Notes under the pieces: model-generated
The model's database searches: none
Told to the model about the DNA's origin: nothing
Seen by the model: only the letters and a program-made list of their open reading frames with translations
Position numbers and translations under genes: made by a program
Assembly (NCBI GenBank): GCA_963922335.1
Contig: CAWUIB010000011.1
Span: 62,001-126,000, forward strand
DNA length: 64,000 nt
Direction of reading: 5' to 3'
Source: CALBPI01 sp963922335
Lineage (GTDB): Bacteria; Pseudomonadota; Gammaproteobacteria; Steroidobacterales; Woeseiaceae
Part shown: positions 1-8,497 of the stretch, one piece after another
How positions within the stretch are numbered: position 1 is the first letter of the stretch
Layout: each line of letters begins with the position of its first letter

Positions 1-839
1 TGTTCCGGAGCCTCCAGGTAGGCCTTGAAGCCACCGAGGTCGACGTCCCGGTTCTCAGGCAGTGGCACCGTCGCCACGCACTGTTGACCTACGAGGACGC
101 TTAGATAGATGAACGCTCCCTCGGATAGCAGCTCGCCGATATCCAGGCATCGTGGTTGCGTGCTAACGGGATCGAGTGAAAGCTCCGGCGCGGAGAAGTG
201 ATCGGACATCACCGTTTGCAGTTGTGTCTTGAACTGCTCAGCTTCGCGCACCAGCTGTGCTTCCGTTGACCCTCTGTTCGTCGCATCCGGCGGGCTAGTC
301 GAAGCATCGATAAACGTCTTGAGCGCCATACCATCGACCAGCGATAGCGGGGTATCCGGCGCGCCGGTTGGGTCAGCAATCCGGACGAAAATCACGCCGG
401 CGGGGGAGGCATCGACGATGAGCATGGGTGGCATTCCCTGCGTGCTCGGTAGAACAAACACGGCTCTACCCTGTACTGTGCGCCGCTCTACGGACTGCCC
501 CGGGGGTGGCCCGCCTGCCACTCGGGCAACGAACTGCGGATCGGTATAGACCATGACGGGAGTGGGTAAGCCAGGGGTGTCGTAGGTTCTTGCGCAGGCG
601 ATCGGGGCGCCCATGAAGCCAGCGTCACCTGTGCTATTGGGTGAATCAACTGCCGAGAAAGCGCCGAGTTGATCCGCAAGCAAACCGCAGGCGGTCGACG
701 AGTCTCGGGCCTCCGCGGGACTGTTGTCCAACAGGTCAGACACGCTTGAGGCGAGCGTCACATCGGCTGCGGGTAACGCTACCGGAATGGTGGCAGCGAT
801 CAGGGCTGCAGTTATTGTCGGCAGCAACACGCGTCTCAT
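1..839 (-). CDS. Secreted protein of unknown function (C-terminus outside window)
   Basis: Reading the minus strand from the ATG at 839 gives an uninterrupted frame of 279 codons that leaves the window at base 1, so the C-terminus is missing. The protein opens MRRVLLPTITAALIAATI and has a typical Sec signal ending near Ala-Ala (about residue 24), so the mature part is probably periplasmic or surface exposed. The mature region contains a few cysteines (a CGLL and an IACAR segment early, RCLD and QQCVA late) that could form disulfides. I recognise no family. It lies 12 bases downstream of the OmpA-type gene on the same strand and is probably co-transcribed with it, suggesting an envelope role. 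Coding assignment is supported by continuous length and the signal peptide; function is unknown. Confidence 0.75.
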   Translation of the reverse strand, partial: MRRVLLPTITAALIAATIPVALPAADVTLASSVSDLLDNSPAEARDSSTACGLLADQLGAFSAVDSPNSTGDAGFMGAPIACARTYDTPGLPTPVMVYTDPQFVARVAGGPPPGQSVERRTVQGRAVFVLPSTQGMPPMLIVDASPAGVIFVRIADPTGAPDTPLSLVDGMALKTFIDASTSPPDATNRGSTEAQLVREAEQFKTQLQTVMSDHFSAPELSLDPVSTQPRCLDIGELLSEGAFIYLSVLVGQQCVATVPLPENRDVDLGGFKAYLEAPE

Positions 840-851
840 CATCGAACAGTC

Positions 852-2186
852 CTACAACCGCACCAACTCGACGCGACGGTTTTGTTGACGACCCTCAGGC
901 GTGCCATTGTCCCCAACGGGCTTGTCGGGTCCGAAACCCGCGGACTCCAGACGCTCGCCGTCGATTCCGTAGGCTGAGATCAGGTGTTCGCGTACCGCTT
1001 TCGCACGGGCTGTGCTCAACGCCTTATTGGTCGCGGCACTCCCGGTCGTATCCGTGTGCCCTTCGATACGTAGGCGCAGATCGCCGTAACGGTCCATCGT
1101 GCGAGCGATCTCTTTTAGCGTCGGCGTCGATTCTGGGCGAATCGATGCGCTCCCGGTAGCAAACAGAATCCCCTGTGTCGCGAAACGACCATCGGCCATC
1201 AAGCGGTCATAGAGAATTTCCCGTCCCCCGGAAGCAATACGAATGTTGTCGAGGTATACAGGCTTCTCCTGGTCCACTTCACCGACCACGTAGACATGCA
1301 GCTGGTTGCTTCGTTGTAAGTCAGCGTTGGGAACATTGACCACGCGCGTTTCGTCAAGATACATCTTTACGTACTTGCCGTCGGCCATAATCCGGATTGG
1401 CGTGATCTGTTCCATCGTGCGAGTCTGGCGCGCATGGCTGACACCACCGCTGCCACCGCGGATACCGGTTTGGAAGTAGTCCGACACCGTAAAGAACGCG
1501 CTGCTGTAATTCTTCGCGCGACTCTGGAAACAGGTGAAGGGGCTGTTGCTGTCGTCGAGAGATCCCGTTGCCAAACAGAGGCTGTGCCAATAGTGCGGCG
1601 CGTACATATCGAACTCGACGGTGAAGCGCGTGGGTAGTTCTTCGCCAAGATCGATCGTGAAGCCCGAGTCACTGGTGATACGCATTAGCTGGCTGCCCTG
1701 CCACTCGACGGTTTCCATATTGCCGCTGACAAATCCGATGCGTCTCGGTACATCCCCAACGTACTCGTTCTCGAAATCCTCGATGAACAGAGGCCGATCC
1801 CCCGGGACGAAGTCATAGTTGGCCCAGACGCTGTCAGACCCCGGTGTCGCGGGTGCAGCATCAGCGGCAGGTCGGCCGGCGTTGGCAACGGCCTCGGCCT
1901 GCTCGTCTTCCGGCAGTGCCTCGCCATTTTCGTCAGTGACGACGACATCTCGTCCTTCGTCTTTCGCCTGTTGAATACAGTCGAGATCGGTGACTGCGCA
2001 AATAACCGCGTCGATTGCATCGGTGGTCAGCTCGTCGGTGCGCTTCTCAACTTCTCGATCAACCGCACGTTCCGCGCCCCGTTTGGCAGCGTCTTTTAGA
2101 CGGTCAAGGAATTGTGCTTGCGCATTTCCCGGAAGTGCCAACGCGAAGCAAAGCGCAGCTAGTCCAGCCATTTTCGAAGTATTCAC
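852..2186 (-). CDS. OmpA-family outer membrane/peptidoglycan-binding protein
   Basis: The frame is open from an ATG at 2264, but the better start is the GTG at 2186: it follows AAGGGG by seven bases and begins VNTSKMAGLAALCFALAL, a clean signal peptide ending NAQAQ. That gives 444 residues. After a charged helical stretch (RAVDREVEKRTDEL) and an Asp/Glu/Ala-rich linker comes a beta-rich middle region of about 180 residues that looks like a jelly-roll or LamG-like fold (inference). The last ~105 residues are an OmpA C-terminal domain: GILFATGSASI, the IEGHTDTTGSAATN motif with the Asp that contacts diaminopimelate, and a terminal NRRVELVRL. OmpA domains anchor proteins to peptidoglycan in the periplasm. 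The gene probably heads an operon with the secreted protein downstream. Confidence 0.88.
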   Translation of the reverse strand: MNTSKMAGLAALCFALALPGNAQAQFLDRLKDAAKRGAERAVDREVEKRTDELTTDAIDAVICAVTDLDCIQQAKDEGRDVVVTDENGEALPEDEQAEAVANAGRPAADAAPATPGSDSVWANYDFVPGDRPLFIEDFENEYVGDVPRRIGFVSGNMETVEWQGSQLMRITSDSGFTIDLGEELPTRFTVEFDMYAPHYWHSLCLATGSLDDSNSPFTCFQSRAKNYSSAFFTVSDYFQTGIRGGSGGVSHARQTRTMEQITPIRIMADGKYVKMYLDETRVVNVPNADLQRSNQLHVYVVGEVDQEKPVYLDNIRIASGGREILYDRLMADGRFATQGILFATGSASIRPESTPTLKEIARTMDRYGDLRLRIEGHTDTTGSAATNKALSTARAKAVREHLISAYGIDGERLESAGFGPDKPVGDNGTPEGRQQNRRVELVRL

Positions 2187-2283
2187 AGATTTTCCCCTTG
2201 GCAATGGGTCAGCACAGGCCATCCAAGCTGGCCTGCGCTGACGATCGGTGCTTTTTGTGTCCAAGAGCGTAACAGACGCTCCG

Positions 2284-2847
2284 TTAAGCTCTACCTGGTC
2301 TCTTACGTAAAAATATCTCAGTACGGGCCAAACCTACTGTTTCCCCGTCTCTAACTGCAGTCACTTGCATCACGAATTTGCCGGTGCCCATGGTTGACCA
2401 AAGGCGATCGAGCTGCGCCCGGGCTGCGCGCTCACCACCGTACACGCCTTCCGGGAACGGCGTACCTTCATTGACGCCTCGGAAGATGTCTCCGGGGAAG
2501 AAAATATCGCCCGGGAAGAAGTGGATGCCGAAAGCGTAGTTTTCCTTCGGACTTACGCTCATATTGTCCATGTTCGCCGGAATGGTCTTGAGTTGTCCCA
2601 CAACTTCTCCGTCCTGAATGAAGGTCAGAAAGAAGACGAGCCCGTCGATATCACCATTACCTTCCCATGAAACGGCCGCCTTCGGGTTGTCCTTGTCAGC
2701 ACAGCAAAACGATGTGGCGAGTTCGTCGAGAGACTCGAGGGTTGCCCAGTCGACATGATGTTCCATATCCATGACCAGTGATCCATCGGCGACAGCACAC
2801 ACGGGCGCAACCGTAAATACTGCGAGCATAAGTATGCGTTTCAACAT
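2284..2847 (-). CDS. Secreted hypothetical protein with tandem FFPGDIF motif
   Basis: A 187-residue protein starting at ATG 2847 behind an AGGAAAC ribosome site. The N-terminus MLKRILMLAVFTVAPVCAVAD is a Sec signal peptide, cleaved probably after AVA. The mature chain is about 165 residues and includes a vicinal Cys pair (SFCCADKD) and an exact seven-residue duplication FFPGDIF-FPGDIF near residue 112. The two copies use different synonymous codons (GGC GAT ATT versus GGA GAC ATC), so the duplication is old and kept at protein level. No family recognised. It is divergent from the ECF sigma gene (3007), sharing the 160-base region between them, so it could be a target or neighbour of that regulator; this is conjecture. 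Confidence 0.7.
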   Translation of the reverse strand: MLKRILMLAVFTVAPVCAVADGSLVMDMEHHVDWATLESLDELATSFCCADKDNPKAAVSWEGNGDIDGLVFFLTFIQDGEVVGQLKTIPANMDNMSVSPKENYAFGIHFFPGDIFFPGDIFRGVNEGTPFPEGVYGGERAARAQLDRLWSTMGTGKFVMQVTAVRDGETVGLARTEIFLRKRPGRA

Positions 2848-3006
2848 GTTGTTTCCTCATTGTTTGTTCTTTGTCGAAGTAGCGAAGCGAAAAGACGGAC
2901 ACCGCTGTCCGAGATGGTGACGCTCATGGGTAATCACGTAAGATCGTCAGGAAAGGGCTCACGCTCGAAAAAAAAGATTAATCCGCGGGACAGGATTTTT
3001 TCGCAT

Positions 3007-3573
3007 ATGGCTGATACATCGTCGCCGACGCAATTGCTTGCTGCTTACCAGGCTGGGGAGAAGGCGGCACTTGCAGATCTTTTTGAGCAGGTTTACGACG
3101 CACTCTATGGTCTGGCGCGTAAGCAGCGTTCGAGGTGGCAGGGTGACCACACAGTAGGCGCGACTGCGCTGGTGAATGAGGCTTATCTGAAGCTCATCGA
3201 CCAGACAGGCGCATCCTATCGCGATCGATCTCACTTTCTCGCGGTCGCATCTCAAGCGATGCGCCACATTCTGATCGACTACGCACGACGCCGGCAGGCC
3301 TTGCGACGCGGCGGAGATCTGGAGCGTGTGCAAATCGATGAGCTTTTTGATTTGAGTGATGCGCGCGTTGATGAGTTGCTGGATCTCAACGACGCAATGG
3401 AGAAGCTTGGCGAGCTGCAGCCGAGACAAGCCCGCGTTGTCGAGTGTCGATTGTTCGGCGGTATGCAACTGGACGAGACCGCGGAGGCTTTAAACCTGTC
3501 GAAAGCGACGGTGAAGCGGGACTGGGCAGCGGCACAGGCGCTTCTGTTTAATCTCTTGAGCGCTGATTCGTGA
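3007..3573 (+). CDS. ECF-type RNA polymerase sigma factor (PF07638-like)
   Basis: I place the start at ATG 3007 (MADTSSPTQLLAAYQAG), giving 188 residues; upstream in-frame ATGs back to 2860 would add a basic, non-conserved tail. Region 2 includes ADLFEQVYDALYGLARKQ and a helix ending SQAMRHILIDYARRRQA, the typical core-binding/-10 region of this group (ECF-like HTH sigma factors annotated PF07638). Region 4 is LGELQPRQARVVECRLFGG followed by an HTH with LSKATVKRDW. The gene lies 70 bases before a membrane serine/threonine kinase with TPRs, a pairing known in several Proteobacteria and Planctomycetes; by that precedent the kinase may control the sigma factor by phosphorylation rather than by a classic anti-sigma factor. 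No anti-sigma gene is seen nearby. Confidence 0.9.
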   Translation: MADTSSPTQLLAAYQAGEKAALADLFEQVYDALYGLARKQRSRWQGDHTVGATALVNEAYLKLIDQTGASYRDRSHFLAVASQAMRHILIDYARRRQALRRGGDLERVQIDELFDLSDARVDELLDLNDAMEKLGELQPRQARVVECRLFGGMQLDETAEALNLSKATVKRDWAAAQALLFNLLSADS

Positions 3574-3643
3574 GCTGTTTGCCTTGCCGCCTACGTAGAA
3601 ATAGAGAGATGGGTATTTCTCCCGGATTCGAGAGGCAGTAGCG

Positions 3644-6259
3644 ATGACGCCCGAGCGATGGGAACAGGTCAGCAAGATTCTTGCCGACGCGCTTGATCGA
3701 CCGCTTGCGGAGCGCGCCGCTTTTGTCGTTAAGGCTTGCGCGGACGATGACGAGCTGCGCGCCGAGGTCGAAACGCTGCTGTCGCAGCAAGCCGACGCGC
3801 AGGTGTTCTTCGAGCGCTTCGCAGAGGATCTGACACCCGAGACACAAACACGGACGCCGGTGCCGAGCCTTGCCGGCAGTGAAATTGGTCCTTACAGATT
3901 GATCGAGGAAGTGGGCCGTGGCGGCATGGGCGTCGTCTATCGGGCGGCACGCAATGATGGTGCGTTCGAGCAGGAGGTTGCCTTAAAGCTGTTGCCGACG
4001 GGTGTCAGCGAGGATCACCTGCAGCGGTTCGAGGCTGAGCGTCAGATACTCGCGCCATTGCAGCATCCCAACATCGCGCGCCTCCTCGATGGTGGTTTTA
4101 GCGCCGACGGAACACCGTACTTCGTTATGGACTACGTGGATGGTGTACCGATTACTGAGTATTGCGATGTTGCACAGCTGGGTGTGCGGCAACGGCTGCA
4201 CCTGTTCGGCCAGGTCTGCAGCGCCGTGCAGTATGCGCACCAGAATCTCGTGGTTCACCGAGATCTGAAGCCTTCCAATATCCTCGTGTCTGAGGATGGG
4301 GTGGTGAAGCTGCTCGACTTCGGTATCGCGAAGTTACTTGATCAAAACGCCCGATCCAGACCGTCGCTTACACAGGTGGGCGCTCGGGTGATGACGCCTG
4401 AGTACGCGAGCCCTGAACAGATTCGCGGTGATTCGATCACAACGTCGAGCGATGTTTATCAGTTGGGTGTGCTTCTGTATGAGCTACTGACGGGGCGTCG
4501 TCCGTACAAGGCCGTCGCAATTCGCGAGATGGAGCGCATCATTCTCGAAGAGGAGCCGACACGCCCGAGCACAGCCATCACAATGGTTATGGACTCGACG
4601 TTGGATACCGCAACCCAGACCCATTCGATCACGACACAAAGGCTGCAGCGAGCGCTTCGTGGTGATCTCGATCAGATCATTCTCAAAGCGCTGAGCAAGC
4701 GACCCGATCACCGTTATAGCTCGGTTGAAGCTATGGCTGACGATCTTGGGCGCCATTTGCGGGGTATGCCCGTTCTTGCGCAGGGGAGTCGGTGGACTTA
4801 TGTCGCCAGCAAATTTGTGCGGCGACACCGGGCCGGTATCGGCGCGTTGGCACTGACGTTCTCGGCTCTGGCAGTCGGCCTTGGCGCGGCGCTGTGGCAA
4901 GGGCAAATCGCTGCCGATGAGCGTGATCGGGCGCAGCAGCAAGAACGCCTCGCCAGCGAGGTTGCCGGTTTCATGAAAGGCATGTTTTTCTTTTTCGCAA
5001 GTTCAGTGCCAGAGGGTACTTCGCCGTCGCCGATGGACGTCCTGCAACAGGGAGTGGTTAGGGCAGAGCAGATTGATGATGACCCGGAGCTCTCAGGCGC
5101 GTTATTGCACGAGATCGCTGATTTGCATATCTGGATTCGTGAGTATCCGAGGGCGGATGAGCTTTTCGAGCGCACGCTTGAGTTGCGCCAAACGCCGCGC
5201 GGTCAGATGGCTGTCCTCGAACGGCTGGCCACGAGTGCTCGCTTACAGAATCAACTCGATCGCGCGATGCCGCTTTATGAGCAAGCTGTCGCTATCGGCG
5301 ATGAGTTTCTGGCGGAGGATGACCTGGATTTGGCCTATGTCCTCAACACCTACGGTATTGCGCTTAGCGACGCAGAAGATTTGCAGAATGCGGAGCGCAT
5401 TCAACGCCGTGTGGTAGCGATCCGCGAAACGCAGCCGCTGGATAACCACGGTGATCGCGCCCAACTCGCAGCGGCGCTCGATAATCTTGGTGTGATCGTC
5501 GGCAAGTCTGGAGCATTGTCGGATGCATTATCGCTGCACGAGCAAGGCCTGGAGTACCGCGAGATCATTTCCGAGGATGTTGCCGGCGAAAATATGGATG
5601 TTGCCTGGAGCCTGCTCAACATTATGAGTATTCAGGCGCTGCTTGCCCGATGGGACCAATTACTTGAGCACGCGGATCGACAAATCAGGATCGCTGACTC
5701 AACGCTAGGGCCAAACCATCGTATCAGCGTGGGCGGTCGTCGTTTGAAGGCCGTAGCCCTGCTGGAGCAGGGTAATATCGAAGAGGCGCGTACACTGTTT
5801 TCTGAGGCGGATACTAACCTTCGACAGAATGCGTTTGCCGATAAGGAGGAGATGCTGCTACTCAGTATTCTCGGTGCCCGCATTGAACGTGAGGCAGGTG
5901 CGGCGGCGTCGTCGGAACAATTGCTTCGTGACCTTTGGCCGGATCTGGATGAACAGTGGCAAACCAACAAGAAGAGTGCCTTCGCCGGAAGTGTCGCTAT
6001 CGAGCTCGGCAAGACGCTTGTAGCGGCCAGTCGGATGGAGGAAGCGCTGGAGTGGTTTGAGCTTGCGGTCTTGATCGAGACGCAATCGAGGCCGGCGGGA
6101 CACTACCGCGTCGGCATCGCACATCTGGAGCTAGCCGAGGCTTCGGCTAAGGCCGCTGATCGCGTGGAGCATGCGCAAGTCGCAATCGACCTTCTTGAGC
6201 CGGTACTCGGTGAATCACATCCACTCACGCAGCGAGCGCAGTCTCTCTTGCGTCAATAG
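3644..6259 (+). CDS. Membrane serine/threonine protein kinase with TPR sensor region
   Basis: 871 residues. A helical N-terminal 60 residues precedes a complete Hanks-type kinase: glycine loop GRGGMGVVY at 91-99, VALKLL lysine just after, catalytic HRDLKPSN with Asp207, and DFG Asp225, then MTPEYASPEQ in the activation/P+1 segment. All catalytic residues are present, so it should be active. A single hydrophobic segment (GIGALALTFSALAVGLGAAL, about 396-415) anchors it in the inner membrane, leaving a ~450-residue periplasmic region of TPR-like helical pairs (rich in A-L-x-L-Y and A-E-x-L repeats). The start follows GAGAGG by eight bases. Downstream of the ECF sigma gene in the same direction, it is likely its partner and regulator; substrate identity is inference. 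Confidence 0.92.
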   Translation: MTPERWEQVSKILADALDRPLAERAAFVVKACADDDELRAEVETLLSQQADAQVFFERFAEDLTPETQTRTPVPSLAGSEIGPYRLIEEVGRGGMGVVYRAARNDGAFEQEVALKLLPTGVSEDHLQRFEAERQILAPLQHPNIARLLDGGFSADGTPYFVMDYVDGVPITEYCDVAQLGVRQRLHLFGQVCSAVQYAHQNLVVHRDLKPSNILVSEDGVVKLLDFGIAKLLDQNARSRPSLTQVGARVMTPEYASPEQIRGDSITTSSDVYQLGVLLYELLTGRRPYKAVAIREMERIILEEEPTRPSTAITMVMDSTLDTATQTHSITTQRLQRALRGDLDQIILKALSKRPDHRYSSVEAMADDLGRHLRGMPVLAQGSRWTYVASKFVRRHRAGIGALALTFSALAVGLGAALWQGQIAADERDRAQQQERLASEVAGFMKGMFFFFASSVPEGTSPSPMDVLQQGVVRAEQIDDDPELSGALLHEIADLHIWIREYPRADELFERTLELRQTPRGQMAVLERLATSARLQNQLDRAMPLYEQAVAIGDEFLAEDDLDLAYVLNTYGIALSDAEDLQNAERIQRRVVAIRETQPLDNHGDRAQLAAALDNLGVIVGKSGALSDALSLHEQGLEYREIISEDVAGENMDVAWSLLNIMSIQALLARWDQLLEHADRQIRIADSTLGPNHRISVGGRRLKAVALLEQGNIEEARTLFSEADTNLRQNAFADKEEMLLLSILGARIEREAGAAASSEQLLRDLWPDLDEQWQTNKKSAFAGSVAIELGKTLVAASRMEEALEWFELAVLIETQSRPAGHYRVGIAHLELAEASAKAADRVEHAQVAIDLLEPVLGESHPLTQRAQSLLRQ

Positions 6260-6271
6260 CGGCCGTCGTGG

Positions 6272-7192
6272 CTAGGCGCCGTAGTATTGGGCACAGCGCT
6301 CGCCGACTGATTTCAGGACTTTCTCATCCTCCCGGCGAAACTCGCCCCGCTTACCATCATCGTCATAGAAGGTAGCCAGTACGAATCCTGGGATGGTGTC
6401 GTTCGGCCAGACGATAGCGATATCGTTGTACTTCGTTGGCATAGTCTCGTGCATGCCAGTACCCGTTTTGTCGCCGGACAACCACGTTGTCGGGAAACCT
6501 GCTCGTAATCGACGGCGCCCGGTCTTTGTTTGTCGGGTCCAGTCTGCGAGTTGCTGTCGGTTCTCGTCGTTAAGAAAATCACCGAACAGCATGGTGTTTA
6601 CCGTGGTGGCGCTTGCCGCTGGCGTCGTCGTGTCGCGGATTTCGCCAGCCGGAACGAGGTTCATATCTGGCTCATAACGATCCAGTCGTGTGGTCTCATC
6701 ACCGAGGTCTTGCAGCCTGCGTGTGAAGCCCACCGGTCCATCGATCAGACTCAATAGCAGATTGGCTGCTACGTTGTCACTCGTGGTTTGTGCAGCTTCA
6801 GCCAGCGCGCCGACGGTCATCTGACCTTGCTCAAGAAACCGCGACGTGACCGGCGCGTGCGGCACCATATCCGCTTTCGAGTAATTGACCGGAGCGTCCA
6901 ACCTGAGGCGGCCGTCTTGAGCCTCGCGCAAGATGAGACCAGCCAGTGCGAGCTTAAACGTAGAGCACATACCGAATCGCTCGTTGACTCGATGTCCGAC
7001 GATAGTGTCTTGACCGGTCTCCAATAGCGCGACGCCCAGCCGACCTCCCGATGATTGCTCAAGCGCTGCAAATTCACGCTGTAGCCGCGATGCAGTGCTT
7101 GCGTTTGCGACCGCGGGTATCCAAGAGGTGGCCAGTGTGAGCACGGTAGCCTTCAGGAAGTGCCTTCGATTTGTCGATTGCTCGTCGTCCAT
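6272..7192 (-). CDS. Class A beta-lactamase with Tat signal peptide
   Basis: 306 residues from ATG 7192. The N-terminus has a twin-arginine motif NRRHFLK followed by a hydrophobic stretch and a likely ANA cleavage site, so it should be exported folded to the periplasm. All serine beta-lactamase class A motifs are present: CSTFK with nucleophile Ser77 and Lys80 (Ambler 70/73), SDN at 138-140, RYEPDMN with general base Glu174 (Ambler 166) and Asn (170), and DKTGTG with Lys242 (234). Cys precedes the nucleophile as in carbapenemases, but position 238 is Gly, so the KPC/NMC-type disulfide cannot form. The loop after KTGTG is a few residues longer than in KPC or TEM. It follows the DUF6768-like gene by 2 bases and is probably translated with it. 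Hydrolysis spectrum cannot be read from sequence. Confidence 0.93.
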   Translation of the reverse strand: MDDEQSTNRRHFLKATVLTLATSWIPAVANASTASRLQREFAALEQSSGGRLGVALLETGQDTIVGHRVNERFGMCSTFKLALAGLILREAQDGRLRLDAPVNYSKADMVPHAPVTSRFLEQGQMTVGALAEAAQTTSDNVAANLLLSLIDGPVGFTRRLQDLGDETTRLDRYEPDMNLVPAGEIRDTTTPAASATTVNTMLFGDFLNDENRQQLADWTRQTKTGRRRLRAGFPTTWLSGDKTGTGMHETMPTKYNDIAIVWPNDTIPGFVLATFYDDDGKRGEFRREDEKVLKSVGERCAQYYGA

Positions 7193-7194
7193 AG

Positions 7195-7569
7195 CTAGCC
7201 GGCGGAGTTCAGGCGTGAAATCTGAAGCTCGATCTTTTTTAACTCTCGCAATAACGACACCTGGTTCATCCGCAGCCAAAACCACATCTTGATCATCGCA
7301 ACGGCCAATGAACACCACAAAAACCCGGCAAGCCAAAGCAGACTCTGATTCAAATCGGGTGCGCTAGCAAGGCGCACTGCGGCGAAGACACATAGCCCAA
7401 AGAAGATGAAACTCAGGACAAACGCAAAGCCTGTCCACCACCGCATAGGACCTGCAAACGTATCCGCCATTTGCGCATAGAGCCCTTTCTCGCCATCGAG
7501 CGATTCAAGGTAACTTCGATCCTTCTCGCTCAGTGTTCCCAGAAGTCTCTCATCGAAATCGTCTGTCAT
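7195..7569 (-). CDS. Small two-TM membrane protein, DUF6768-like
   Basis: 124 residues: a soluble acidic N-terminus (MTDDFDERLLGTLSEKD) that resembles the start of DUF6768 proteins, then two transmembrane helices (about 47-70 and 78-97) and an amphipathic basic C-terminus LLRELKKIELQISRL. Such proteins are usually encoded directly behind an ECF sigma gene and are candidate membrane anti-sigma-like partners; that role is inferred from gene order, not shown. Its start codon shares one base with the stop of the sigma-gene remnant (TGATG), and its stop lies 2 bases before the beta-lactamase start, so all three were built as one operon. Confidence 0.75.
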   Translation of the reverse strand: MTDDFDERLLGTLSEKDRSYLESLDGEKGLYAQMADTFAGPMRWWTGFAFVLSFIFFGLCVFAAVRLASAPDLNQSLLWLAGFLWCSLAVAMIKMWFWLRMNQVSLLRELKKIELQISRLNSAG

Positions 7570-7923
7570 CAGGATTCTCCGTCAAGGTAATGCCGCAATT
7601 GCTTGCGGGCGTAAAATAACCGCAACTTGGCAGTCCCGACAGGGACGGCAGTTGCGTGTGAAATCTCGTGAAGGGTGAGCCCTTCGCTGTAGAAAAGCGT
7701 GGCAGTGACCCTGAGTGGGTACGGCAGCGATTCGAATGCACTGGAGATATCGGAACGCTCGACGCTGCAGAATTCCATAGGCCCATGGTGCAAATCGCGC
7801 CGGATCCCTAAGCCTCGGCAGACCTCGCGCGATGCCCAACCATGACTCCTGTACGACGTCCTGAATCTGATCCGTGTCGCCAAGCAGTCGCTGCGTATCG
7901 GGCAACTCGGTTTGCTTCCTCAT
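7569..7923 (-). pseudogene. Eroded ECF sigma-factor gene (frameshift and deletion)
   Basis: Two overlapping minus-strand frames carry complementary pieces of one sigma-70 family protein. The frame starting at ATG 7923 encodes part of region 2 (DIQDVVQESWLGIARGLPRL-type sequence through FAPWAYGILQRRA); it lacks region 2.1 that should precede it. The frame ending at 7569 encodes region 4 (DISSAFESLPYPLRV, LTLHEISHATAVPVGTAKLR). The switch falls near 7770-7795, and the usual ~40-residue linker between the regions is also missing. So the gene has lost its N-terminus, its linker and its frame. I judge it non-functional. It remains translationally joined to the membrane-protein gene through TGATG at 7569-7571. 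An alternative is programmed frameshifting, but the missing linker argues against it. Confidence 0.7.
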
Positions 7924-8022
7924 AACTGTTCAGTCGTTCCAGGTGTCGGAAAGGTTCAGTATTGGAAGCACTGCGCCAGTCGGTTGATAATGGTGGCGAA
8001 TCATCAGAATCAGGAGCGCAGC

Positions 8023-8418
8023 ATGCTGAGTCACGTCATGGTTGGCAGTAGTGATATTGAGCGAACCAAAACATTTTATAACGCAGTACTCGGAGTGCTG
8101 GGTGCGGGAGAGCCTTACGTAAACGTCAACAGCACCGGGCAGACGCGTCTTTTCTACATGCACAACGGCTCAACGTTCAGCGTTTCGGAGCCGATTGATG
8201 GTGAGGCGCCCAGCGTGGCTAACGGCTCCACTATTGGGTTTGTGTGCGAGTCGCCAGAGCAAGTAAAGGAGTTTCATGATGTCGCGGTGGCCAACGGCGC
8301 GACCAGCATCGAGCAACCGCCGGGACCAAGAGAGGGTTCGATGGGTTTGATGCATCTTTGCTATTTTCTCGATCCTGACGGACACAAAATCTGCGGTCTG
8401 CACCGCCCCTCCAAATAG
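8023..8418 (+). CDS. VOC (glyoxalase/bleomycin-resistance fold) family protein
   Basis: 131 residues from ATG 8023, which follows AGGAG by seven bases; earlier in-frame starts lack a ribosome site. The chain shows the paired beta-alpha-beta-beta-beta modules of the vicinal oxygen chelate fold: LSHVMVGSSDIERTKTFYNA at the start, IGFVCESPEQVKEFHDVAVANG in the middle, and CYFLDPDGHKICGLHRP at the end. The first His, and the D-P-D-G-H-K segment, are as in small glyoxalase-like enzymes (gloA-like, unassigned substrate). It stands alone, divergent from the broken sigma gene. Substrate is unknown. Confidence 0.88.
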   Translation: MLSHVMVGSSDIERTKTFYNAVLGVLGAGEPYVNVNSTGQTRLFYMHNGSTFSVSEPIDGEAPSVANGSTIGFVCESPEQVKEFHDVAVANGATSIEQPPGPREGSMGLMHLCYFLDPDGHKICGLHRPSK

Positions 8419-8497
8419 CATCGAAATTGGGCATAGCCATCGCGAGAAAAATCCGGCATGCTCCAATCTCCACGGGCAAATTTAAGGAGGTGATCAC

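Noticed and set aside
8483..8495. Possible remnant of the 16S rRNA 3' end on the minus strand
   Set aside because: Only the 13-base anti-SD complement matches; the flanking 16S 3' sequence is absent, so it is a ribosome site, not rRNA.
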